NCBI GenBank assembly: GCA_037179385.1
Contig: CM074184.1
Location: forward strand, 12,480,001 to 12,544,000
Source: Holothuria scabra
Lineage: Eukaryota > Echinodermata > Holothuroidea > Aspidochirotida > Holothuriidae
DNA length: 64,000 bases
Direction: 5' to 3'
Of this stretch, positions 1 to 11,500 are shown in pieces. Positions within the stretch are counted from its first letter, which is position 1. Each line of letters starts with the position of its first letter. The translations under genes and the position numbers were made by a program. The notes beneath the pieces were generated by a model that saw nothing but the letters and a program-made list of their open reading frames with translations, searched no databases and was not told the DNA's origin.

Positions 1-230
1 AAAAACATTACAAAGCAATGTCAATGTGAAAAAAGGCCTTACATTTCAGTGGCAAGGAATCACTAAGCCTTTTGGCTTTCTGGGGTTTTTTTGGAACAAG
101 TTTTTTGGAACAATTTTAGCATGCAAAACTGGAGAATGGGAATTTTGTAAATAGTTAACTTTCCTTTCATTTAGAATGACCTTTTCAATACCAAAATGAA
201 TGTAATAATTTGTTTTATTCTGTGTTTCAG

Positions 231-589
231 GGGATGGAAATGCTGTTTTACTCAGAGGGTTGGAGCCAGTAGATGGAGAGGAAGAGATGCAGAAGTTACG
301 ATCCAAGAGGCGGAAGTCCTCGACAGAAATTAAGAAGAAAGCTCTGTGTAGCGGACCTGGCAAGTTAACTGATGCCTTACAAATAACAAAAGCATTATTT
401 GACAAAGAGAGCCTCTTAACAAACTTTCAAATGTGGATTGAGGATGGACCAGTGATCTCTGAAGATGATATCGTATCCTGTCCACGAATTGGAATTGACT
501 ATGCGACAAAAGAATGGAAAGAGAAGCCTCTTCGCTTCTACATTCGTGGAAACCCTTGTGTCAGTAAACGAGATAAGGATGCCGAGTAG
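231..589 (+). CDS. MPG: MPG (alkyladenine DNA glycosylase), terminal coding exon
   Basis: This is the last coding exon of 3-methyladenine DNA glycosylase, a nuclear base-excision-repair enzyme that removes alkylated and deaminated purines. A 'tgtttcag' acceptor precedes an open frame starting GDGNAVLLRGLEP and ending at TAG 587-589. Recognisable family blocks, in order, are VLLRxLEP, ELCSGPxKL-like (ALCSGPGKLTDAL), IEDGP, PRIGIDYA and KPLRFYIRGNPCVS. By memory of the human protein this matches roughly residue 174 to the end. The catalytic Glu and the base-stacking Tyr/His residues therefore lie upstream, outside the window. The conserved Arg of VLLR is present. The acceptor fixes the exon start, as no Met is needed. 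The gene runs toward NPRL3, in convergent orientation. Identity is confident; the gene is incomplete only because of the window edge. Confidence 0.93.
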
Positions 590-1509
590 GGCGAAAGGTC
601 ACATGAACAATGGGGGTGATTTGTTCTCAAAATTAGGGAGGGAGTGTATTACCTTGATACTTTCAAAAAATAACCCAGTTAAAATTCAAGTCAGTGGATA
701 GTTTCTCAAATACTGAAGGGGACATTCCCCTTCCCCCTGATCACCCCCAATACATCAATGATGTTATCTTACTTTGAGGAGGTGGAGCTAGGCCAATGCT
801 TAGCTTTTGCAGTACTCAGGGCTTTTTTCTACAATGTGGTTGTGATAAGAAAAGTATATCAAACTTTTACATTTCAACTTAGAGTTTGAGGTAAAGGACA
901 ATTTGCTCTTTCTTTGTTAATTAGTGTAATGATCTTTTCATCGATCTTTTCATCAATGTAACAAGCCCAGTAATTCAGAAATCTGCTGCCATACCATTTG
1001 CTACCTAAAATAGCCAAACAGGGTGTAGAGACTGTGAATGGTGAAGGCCTTGACTTTCCTAATATAATCAAATCTCAACTGAAATCTGATATCTCTTTTT
1101 GTCTTAGGACCTTCCTCACACTGCCATGTGATGCAGAATTTGCAAAGATGTTGAAAACACTGTCCAAAATCTGTCAAAACTGTCCTAAATTAAGAATGTT
1201 CATCAAGTTTTAAATTCTTCTACTGAACTCTCAGACAAAGGAGAGCTCGAAGGGGCTTGGTGAACTGTAACAAATATTTACTGCAGATGTTGGTCAGTGA
1301 ATGATATCCTCTCTCTCTCCCTCCTCAAATCTATGAGGTAATTATTTATCTATGTATGATAATATATCAGCATATTTCAGTGAGTATCACGGTGGAAGGA
1401 ACCTCTAATTTGGGAAGCTCCTTCCAGGACAAATATTGAGGAAAGCTTGGTTTGTTCTGTAGAGGACATCATGTAAAATATGTGGGAAATTTTTACTAGC
1501 ACTCTGGGA

Positions 1510-1515
1510 AATAAA
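1510..1515 (+). terminator. Candidate MPG polyadenylation signal
   Basis: AATAAA is the first canonical hexamer I noticed downstream of the MPG stop, about 920 nt away. No cDNA evidence is available, so use is inferred from position only. Confidence 0.3.
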
Positions 1516-1591
1516 TATTTTTTTGCATTGCTGATGAAGACCTATGCCACTTCAAAGTTTCTAAAGTAGGGCCATGTAGTAACTAATAGTA

Positions 1592-1665
1592 ATAATCAGG
1601 CCTTGAAGGGCAGTTGTTGGATGACGCTATGCGACCACAAGTGTGGGAGAAGGCATTGGCTAGCA
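1592..1665. repeat. Dispersed SINE-like fragment
   Basis: Begins 'atcaggccttgaagggcag' and continues with 'gcgaccacaa' and 'gtgtgggaga'. The same blocks recur in the same order at 20256-20325, so this is a dispersed repeat fragment. The copy at 20.3 kb connects to a tRNA-like head; no such head is visible here. Confidence 0.6.
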
Positions 1666-2999
1666 TTGCATACGTAAGTTAATCTTTTATATGTACATGC
1701 GTAGTAAGTATATTTTTCATGATGCAATTTCTTGGCAAGAAGATGGCATGCACTGCCACTTTGCTTGGCATTGGAATTTAACAATTCAGAAGAATTATCA
1801 TTAAACCACTTTTTACTGACCACACCTGTGGGCTAAGCCAATGTCTCTGAAATGAAAACTTCTTGTTGGGCAGTTAACCAACTTTTTTTCTTTACAAAAA
1901 GCACAGTTTTGTCTGTGGCTATCCTATGAGGGGGGTTTGGGGACATTTTTCCCTCAGATTTTTCCTTGCCTCCCCCCCCCCTCCTCAATCCTCTTACCTC
2001 TGTTGAGAGTCTGAGACTTAATTTTTACCCAGTGATATGCTAAAACCTAAAAGCTTACCAATGCTTTGCTCTATAGACTACCCACTGGTTTTGACCCTGA
2101 ACCCACCCACAGAAGTTTTACTCTATGTTTGTGCTGGAAATATTTGCTCTCCAACATTTTATTTTTCCCTCAGTTTTCCCCCTCCCCTCCCCCCAATTTT
2201 AACATTATGGGCTTTGCCTAAACTAAGATATGAAATTGTACATTGCTCTTGGATGGTAGACCCACCACACATCTATGCACCAGCTAGGATGAAACAAGAA
2301 ATTCAGGGTTTGCTTTTATCTAAATCACTAGAAATAACAGCATCTTCATTAACTTTTCCAAAGCAAAGGTTTACCACAGGAGTTAAGTCTACACATATTT
2401 TATGATGACTGTAACATTACCTCAATACTCACTGGACAATTCATAATGTGATAAAATCTCCATGGCCAACTACTTCCTCCAGGACACTTCACACAGTTTA
2501 CCCCTACCCTGTCCCTGGTAATGATCTCACATGATAATTACCCCTTTGACAGTTCATCACCAGAAAATTTAGAATTGTTCTTGATGAGAATAGTCCAAGG
2601 AAAGTTAAAATGACTTAAAGGAGAGGAGGAGAGTGGGGTTGAGTGGGTCCTAGCAAAGCCAGCTGTTGACTTGAATGAATCATATGTCCAAGTAATTAAT
2701 TTATTAGATTAGCTACTAAATTACATATGATACAGTTACTAATGCACATGCTGCCATCAGAATTTTTAAGCATTACTCAGGGAGCTCTTCAAAGTTGGCT
2801 TTATACTAGGGAAGGGAACTTGGAAATGTGTTTTAGCTGCTACAACCAATTACCAATTATCTTGGCAGGTTTCCTACAAAGATTTAAAGGGCCACACAAT
2901 TTTCCTTCACATGAAAGCCAGATAATTAGAGAGGGATAACTATGTGACACATGTATGAATTATTCAGAGACAATTCAAACTTTAAAATATTCATTAAAC

Positions 3000-3005
3000 T
3001 TTATT
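3000..3005 (-). terminator. Candidate NPRL3 polyadenylation signal
   Basis: AATAAA on the minus strand, about 2.4 kb beyond the NPRL3 stop codon. Other hexamers closer to the stop may be used; this is a positional candidate only. Confidence 0.25.
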
Positions 3006-4229
3006 ATTGCACTTCATGAAAATAGATTCAGTTTTTATCATGTACATATGATACATTCTTGACTTTTCATCAGACAAAATACATGTTTAAAATAAAAAAT
3101 ATAAACCTGTTTCATTATTTTAGCTTTTATTGTACGAAGGAACTGTTAGCAAAGATAATTTGATTCATTTGTGGCTTCCATGTAAATGATAACCTTTCCC
3201 CTTCATATTCTATTTCACCTCACCAAGAGAGAGTGAACAGGTCAATTTCACCTCACAATGCTTCCACTTTGCTTATCTATGACATCTAAACAGGATATTA
3301 GTACAACTGGTGTGCCAGATGTGATGGGATAAGACTAAGTTAAGGTAATCGTACCAACACTTGTCAAATGGGTATTCCTCAAAGACAGGTCACACAATGC
3401 ATCCATAATGCCTTCACCTTAGTCACCTCAATCCATCTTAACAGGCCTTTTAGCCAGGGAATCTGATATATGGGCAACGGCACTGCACATGCAGGGGGCA
3501 CTTAAAAGTTATGTTTGTGGTCAGTCTGTCAGTAGTGCTATCATGTGATAAGCAGTTTGCAGGAGCCACACTATGCAACCTACCACAAACACCTGTGATT
3601 GGAATGCCCCCTGTGCATGTCGTAATTTGTAAGCATGTTGCACCTTTTGGATTGGATGTCAAAGCCAAGAGGTGAAAAGGTGGAGAAACCTCTTTCAACA
3701 CCCCAGCTGAAGTCAATAGTACTGCAACACAAAATGATGAAATATGATGGTATGTCTACATTATGAATCTTTTATATCGTGGCATAAAGAGAATGCAACT
3801 TCAGTTCCACAAATATTGAGTTTCTTAAGAATTATGTCCAAGCAAAAGAACAATATCCCAATTGTTGAACCTATACATTTATACAGCCATCATATTTGCA
3901 AAGGGCTTCAACCTTTATTAAAGCAAGGTATACCTGTAGGTGACAATGCATGATATGAGCAAAATGATTTTGTATTTTGTCTAATTAACATGGACAATCA
4001 TTAAAATGCAGTAAGCCTATCAGATTATTTTTCACTGTCAACCCGAGATCAATGCAGTTTGTTAGTGAGATGGAGTTTTATGGCCCAGTTTCCAAACTAT
4101 TCCTTCAAGTCAAGCATGCCATGGCTTTTTTCAAGTAGTGGCTCATTGGCTAAATTTCCCAACTCCATTGCTAGTGCAGAGCATCACAGACAAGGACAGT
4201 AGGTTCCATTTTCAGAGTCTTGGTATGAA

Positions 4230-4303
4230 TCGGCCAAGGAATTGAACCCGGGCCTTGCACATGAGAGGTAGATGCTGTACCATTAGACCAAACACCCGGT
4301 CCC
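4230..4303 (-). repeat. tRNA-like sequence (tRNA gene relic or SINE head)
   Basis: On the minus strand an A-box match (TGGTCTAATGG, 4280-4290) and a B-box match (GGTTCAATTCC, 4238-4248) sit at tRNA-like spacing. The CTC triplet falls in a plausible anticodon loop, giving a Glu-like reading. Acceptor-stem pairing is poor, so a tRNA-derived SINE or tRNA pseudogene is more likely than a working tRNA gene. Confidence 0.5.
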
Positions 4304-5425
4304 AGATCAATGTAAAGCAGCCACATTTTTTACAGTTTCCTGCATGTTATGCTATCATTTTACTGCTGCACACATACATGTATACATATAACTGCACACT
4401 GCAGTTGTACTCTCCATGCTGATATTGTCACAAAGATATTGTGCAACAAACTAAACTGACGAGGAAAGTGCCTGACTTTTTATATATTTGTAGACCACAA
4501 GGGAGCCTGCTATTGTTTTGAAAATTACTCTGTTAGCCATCTTCTGTGGATATTCAGATTGAGAGGGAAATACTGCATTCACAATGCACCACCAACAACA
4601 TAGCATACAAAAAGTAGAAATAATTAACAGTCATACAGCCTCACCAGTTAAGTCACGCAGTAGCTTTACCTCCCGCATATGCTATGCATTTCAACATTTG
4701 TGGATGTTGCATCATTTGAAAGTTTCAAGTCTGTTGCAATTAATTATTCATGAGCTAAATAATATTAAGAGTCTTTTGTAGAAGAACCTTGCTCTTTCAA
4801 AGTAAAGCTGTCATGCTCCATTATGTTGAATGACCATTTCATTCTGTTTCTGTATATCATACTTTTGATGGTATGAAAAATTTCTGGACCGAGAATGCAA
4901 TGCTTTGATTGAAGATTCACTGCTTTTTATCTTCAAACATGAAATTTACTAGAAGCAACAGCTTCGTTCACCTTGAATATGCAATATATAGCCTACTGAG
5001 CAAGGCAGCTCACTAATTAAAACTCATAACTCAACGAGTTGAAGCTATGGTTTCAGTTTTGAAAGTAACTCAATTACAAACTGCAAGTACTGCAAAATGT
5101 CTCTTGAAGGAACTTCAACAACAGATGGATAGGTTTGCTGAGGCAAATTTTGTCTTCAAAGATACCTGCTTCACAAATACAAATGCCTCCCAACTGGCAA
5201 CAACAGGTAATAGCACTGGTTTCCCCTCTCAAGGGAGAAATTCCCCACTCAAGAAAATTTTTTTCACCAAACTTACAATGAGTTTGCCTTCTACCTTCAC
5301 CTTCCTTCAAAGCTGGGATACTTCAGGTATGTCACTGCTAGAATATTTGTAGAACCTTGCCGCTGACTTCCAAAGTCTGTCCGCAGTGAGTTATGCACAT
5401 GTGTTCAAGGCATCCTGATTTTCTT

Positions 5426-5588
5426 TTATAAGAACTCCTTATACCTAATAGTGGCAGCATCCTGATGAGTACATGTTATCAAAATAGACCTAAATTTATC
5501 CAACAGTTCATACAAAGATTCTCTCTCAACATTAGCCCAGTACATGATTTCTTCAAGGTGGTGTTTGCCTCGAAAGTAAGGACACAAT
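5426..5588 (-). CDS. NPRL3: NPRL3 exon 14 (last; C-terminus and stop)
   Basis: The acceptor 'tcccatcag' at 5589-5597 is followed by [16 protein letters not shown], then [19 protein letters not shown], ending at TAA (5426-5428). Incoming phase 2 fits exon 13. It matches the conserved NPRL3 C-terminal helix block. It is separated from exon 13 by an 8-kb intron filled by the DR1 satellite array and two MITEs. Confidence 0.92.
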
Positions 5589-8500
5589 CTGATGGGAGAC
5601 AAAAAAGAATATTTTCATCATTATCCATTCACTTCATATTGCATTCTTAAACTATTATAGTCTCAAAAGTATATTACAAAGGCTGCAAAATAAACATTTT
5701 CTCCCCCCCCCCCCTCACCTTTAATGAAGTTAAGTCTTGTCTTCATTCTCTCAGTTAACATGGTACACCGTGCAGTATCAATTTGTGATGTTAGTCTTGT
5801 AAACTTGAATGGCAATGTTTGTTTTTCCTTAAACCATTTAATTATGTTTCAAATATTTGATCACTATCTTATTTGTTATACAGAGAGCCTTGTTCACAGT
5901 TAATATTAAGTAAGATAGAGCACAACTTTTTTCACGTTTAAAAAGAAACTAACCCATACCTTGTGAGTAATTTAAGATGAGCATCACAAGTTATATTCAG
6001 TTTAGTGAACAAATGTCAACAATGTTCATCTCAAAAGTGAAGAATAAAATTAAAGGTAGTAATGACCAGAAAGCCAAAAGACTTAGTGATTCCTTGCCAC
6101 TGAAATTTAAGCCTACCTTTTTTTTTCAAATTGACAGTGCTTTGACATGTTTTTCAAATTGACAGTGCTCTGTAATGTACCCACAAAGAAAACATGCAAG
6201 GCATCCAAGCTTCCTACACTGAGATTCCGGGTGACCTTTGACCACCTACAGTAGAACTACAGTTCAGTTCACAATATCACATCCACATACTATGTGTGAA
6301 ATTTTGCAGTATGCAAGGTTCCAACCATGGGAAATTGTGTAAATATGATTTTGAGACTTTGACCACTTATGAATCAAAGTGACATTTGACCTCTACCAAA
6401 ATCTATTGGGATCATTTATTCACTATACATCATCTACATGCCAAGTATTAGGACCCTAAAAAAGTTACCTTTCTTGTGATACTATGCAAACAAGCTTTTC
6501 AGAATTTGACACTGCTGACCTCAAGTGACCTTTGACCCTCACAAAAATCAATTGGGATCATCATTTAAATACAGCCAACCCGCACACTAAAGATGAGCTT
6601 AGTTTCATGTATTTTTGAGATACAGTGTTTACAAGGTATTGACCCTTTGACCTGTCATGACCCCAAATGACCTTTGACCTCCACATAATCGATAGGGATC
6701 ATCTACTTTATACAACCAACACACACACCATATATGAGATAAGTCACATGCAATGTTCTTGAGATATCGTGTTTTCAAGGTTTTGACCTTTTGACATCTT
6801 TTTACCTCAAATGACCTTTGACCTCCACCAAAAACAATAGGGATCATCTACTCAATATGGCCAACCCACACACCAAATATGAGATTAGTCACACTTACCC
6901 TTCTTGAAATACCATGTTTACAATCAATTTCTAAGGAATTTACCTTTTGACCTGTCGTGACCACAAATGACCTTTGACGTCCACAAAAAATGATAGGGAT
7001 CATCTACTCAATATGACCAACCCACACACTAAATATGAGCTTAGTCACATATGACGTTCTTGAGATATCGAGCTTACAAGTTTTTTAATTTTTGACCTCT
7101 GCTGACCCCAAATGACCTTTGACCTCCACCACAAAAAACAATAGGGATCATCCAGTCAATATGGCCAACCCACACACCAAATGTGAAATTAGTCACTCTT
7201 ACCCTTCTTGAGATATTGTGTTTACAAGCAATTTCTAAGGAATTTACCATTTGACCTCTCGTGACGGCAAATGACCTTTGACCTTAACCCCCAAAACAAT
7301 TGGGATCATCTACTCAATATGGCCAACGCACACACCAAATATGAGATTAGTCACATGTGACGTTCTTGAGATATGTTTACAAGGTTTTTACTTTTTGACC
7401 TCTGCTGACCCCAAATGACCTTTGACCTCCACTACCAAAAACAATAGGGATCATCTACTCTATATGGCCAACCCACACACCAAATATGAGATAAGTCACA
7501 CTTACCCTTCTTGAGATACCATGTTTACAAGCAATTTCTAAGGAATTTACCTTTTGACATCTCATGACCACAAATGACCTTTGATGTCCACAAAAAATGA
7601 TACGGATCATTTACTCAATATGACCAACCCACACACTAAATATGAGCTTAGTCACATGTGACGTTCTTGAGATATCGTGTTTACAAGGTTTTGACCTCTG
7701 CTGACCCCAAATAACCTTTGCCCTCCACCAAAAACAATAGGGATCATCTACTCAAAATGGCCAACCCACAGACCAAATGTGAGATTAGTCACACTTACCC
7801 TTCTTGAGATATTGTGTTTACAAGCAATTTCTAAGGAATTTACCATTTGACCTCTCATGAACCCAAATGACCTTTGACGTCCACGAAAATCGATAGGGAT
7901 CATCTACTCAATATGACCAACCCACACACTACATATGAGCTTAGTCACATGTAACATTCTTGTGATATCCTGTTTACAAGGTTTTGACCTTTTAACCTCT
8001 CCTGACCCCAAATGACCTTTGACCTTCACCCAAAAAGAATAGGGATCATTTACTCCATATGGCCAACCCACACACCAAATATGAGATTAGTCACACTTAC
8101 CCTTCTTGAGATACCGTGTTCACAAGCAATTTCTAAGGAATTTACCATTGGACCTCTCATGACCCCAAATGACCTTTGACGTCCACGAAATTTGATAGGG
8201 ATCATCTACTCAATATAACTAACCCAGACACCAAATATGAGCATAGTCACATGTAAAGTTCTTGAGATATTGTGTTAACAAGGTTTTGACCTTTTGACCT
8301 CTCCTGACCCCAAATAACTTTTGACCTCCACCAAAAACAAGAGGGATCATCTACTCAATATGGCCAACCTACATACCAAATATGAGATTAGTCACACTTT
8401 CCCTCCTTGAGTTACTGTGTTTAAGCAATTTCTAAGGAATTTACCATTTGACCTCTCGTGACAGCAAATGACCTTTGACAACCATGAAAATCAATAGGGA

Positions 8501-11500
8501 TCGACCCACACACCAAATATGAGCATAGTCTCTTGTAACATTCTTGAGATATCGTGTCTACAAGGTTTTGACCTCTGCTGAACCCAAATGACCTTTGACC
8601 TCCACCACCAAAAACAATAGGGATCATCCAACCCACACACCCAAATATGAGATTAGTCACATGTGACGTTCTTGAGATATCATGTTTACAAGGTTTTTAC
8701 TTTTTGACCTCTGCTGACCCCAAATGACCTTTGACCTACACCACCAAAAACAATAGGGATCATCTACTCTACACGGCAAACCCACACACCAAAAATGAGA
8801 TTAGTCACACTTACCCTTCTTGAGATATCGTGTTTACAAGCAATTTCTATGGAATTTACCATTTGACCTCTTGTGATGGCAAATGACCTTTGACGTCCAC
8901 GAAAATCAATAGGGATCATCTCCTCAATATGACCAAACCACACACCAAATATGAGATTAGTCACACTTACCCTTCTTGAGATACCGTGTTTACAAGGTTT
9001 TGACCTTGTGACCTTTCCTGACCCCAAATGACCTTGAGATATCATGTTTACAAGGTTTTACTTTTTGACCTCTGCTGACCCCAAATAGCCTTTGACCTCC
9101 ACCACCAAAAACAATAGGGATCATCTACTCTACACGGCCAACCCACACACCAAAAATGAGATTAGTCACACTTACCTTTCTTGAGATATCGTGTTTACAA
9201 GCAATTTCTATGGAATTTACCATTTGACCTCTTGTGATGGCAAATGACCTTTGACCTCCACCAAAAACAATAGGGATCATCTATTCTATATGGCCAACCC
9301 ACACACCAAATATGAGATTAATCACACTTACCCTTCTTGAGATATCGTGTTTACAAGCCAAAGCGTCACAAACACACACACACACAGGACATACCCGTAG
9401 CTGTTTATGTCACGCAGCACGTGGATGCCGCGAGCGACTGCGGGCTCTTGCATATCACATGACAGAGCTCATTGAAGTGTCGGAATTTTCGGGTAGCTAT
9501 GCCAGTTACGAGCTACGCCTGAGCAAGGAAAGACGTGCGAGGCTTCAGCTCTCCTGTGCTGCTTGTACCCAGCAAGGTATCGTTTACAGGCTCATACACT
9601 CATATAAATTTGCGTGTACACACTATGAGTACAGGACAAGGATATACCCGTATCCAATGCCTTTACGGGGTACACAGAACTGTTCCCCGCAAGGAAATGG
9701 TCGGAATTCCCCTTAAGCGGTTTATGTCACGCAGCATGTGGATGCCGCGAGTGAGGGCGGGCTCTTGCATATCACGTTCCAGAGCTCATTGCAGTGTCTG
9801 AATTTTCAGGTAGCTACACCAGTTACGAGCTCCGCGTGAGCAAGGAAAGACTTGCGAGACTTCAGCTCTCGTGAGCGGCCTGTACCCGGCAAGGTATTGT
9901 TTACAAGCTCACATACACACACATCACTATTGCATAGATTCCTTGCCTGCCTATGGCAAGGAATCAAAAAGAACATTAAACTTCTGAGTTACATTAGAAT
10001 TTTCCATTTCACAGACAATGCCTACATGTTATGCTTCTTTATATAAAAACAAGACAGATTTGCAACTCCATTCTTATACACATTTTAAGTTAAAAATGCG
10101 CATTTCAATTCTATCAAATTCATTTTCTGTAGGGTCATAAATTTTTCAGTGTACTTTATTAAGTGGCACAATAAAATTAAAAAGAGGAACAACTACAGGG
10201 TGACCTTTTTGTCAGTTTTACAGAAAAAATTCTCTCACATACTAGGAACAATACCAACTATGAACTATTTCTTCACACTTATGCACAGGTCACACCACAG
10301 ACTGACTTAAGGTCCAGTTTTGGGGAATTTTAGTAAAATCTCCCTCTTCTTTGCAGCCATTGTTAATATAAGATTTGTATCAAAGGAATATGAAAACAAA
10401 AAATGTTAAGTAAATCTTGTGATGCCCCATTGATAAAATTCATTTATCAGATAAGTGTACAACAATCAGACTGGTTTTCAAACAATATCGCTGTGCTGAG
10501 TGATTACAATAATTTAACATTAGCAGAACTGTTTATTAGTGATATAGAATGACCATCCTTAGAACAAAGTCTGAACAAAAGTTTATTGAACCAATTTACA
10601 AAAATTCAGATTGCATTTTGGATTAAAACTTGCTGCAGTGTGAACCAAATTTATAGCCCCTAAACATATCTTGGGGAAACAGGTTTAAGGACATGTTAAA
10701 ATTTTAACACTATACTCCAAGTCATGGTTGATTTGAAAAGGAAAAATTTCCAGAAAGATTTATAATGATATATTCCTTTATTGAATCAAAGTCTTAAAGT
10801 AAATGGAAACCATTTGCAGTAGTTTGAGTTCCTTTTCTAAACTGCAGTCTTTCCAACATAAGTCAGATTCTCCCAAATCTTTTGCTGCTTTTGCTAAGCT
10901 AAAATACATGGAAGGAGGGAATTCACATACCCAAATCACCCTCCACCACTTTTAATCCCACCAAACTCTTCTATCAATATTTTGATACTAGAGTAGCAAA
11001 GCTAATGTCACGCAACCATTCTGATGTTACCAGTGTTTTTATTCATCTTGAACAAAATCATGGTGTGCACTTAACACATACCCACACAACTCAAGTTGGG
11101 CGGACCAGCATATGTCAACACTGTTCACCTAGTAGTTGAACTGTGTCAGGGATAAACCTCTATAGCTAGTTCATCCCCTTAAGGTGTACCTCAAGTCAAA
11201 TAACTCAAAAATGTATATTAAAGCATGAAAAGTGAATGCTAACAGTCCAACTCCCATCTTTAAAGGACAATACTGAGCTAAGACCTAAAATGTTGAAGTT
11301 TATTCACTTGAAACAAATTGGTCTATTGCATAATACTGTAACTTGTGACTTTCTAGTTGTACAACTCACATAAGATGTTTTGTTTCCTTTAAAAGCTAAA
11401 AATGTTTCTATGAACTTGAACACTACTGTTTGCTACCGTAGCACATTGCACAGAGGGGGCTTAATTCATCACTCCATAAGAGTAAGAGTGCTATCACACC

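Larger units (their letters stand above)
590..5425. other. Convergent MPG-NPRL3 intergenic/UTR stretch
   Basis: No protein-coding exon was recognised. The stretch should contain the 3' UTRs of both genes. It holds a SINE-like fragment near 1592, C-rich tracts at 1970-1984 and 2180-2195, and a tRNA-like sequence at 4230-4303. A segment near 4920-4990 resembles the interior of the 33.5-kb TTAA element. Short reading frames here have no recognisable family features. Confidence 0.6.

Noticed and set aside
9312..10046. Overlapping open frames of 64-134 codons as genes
   Set aside because: They lie across the satellite end and a GC-rich tandem dimer, and the reading frame is not conserved between the two repeat units.
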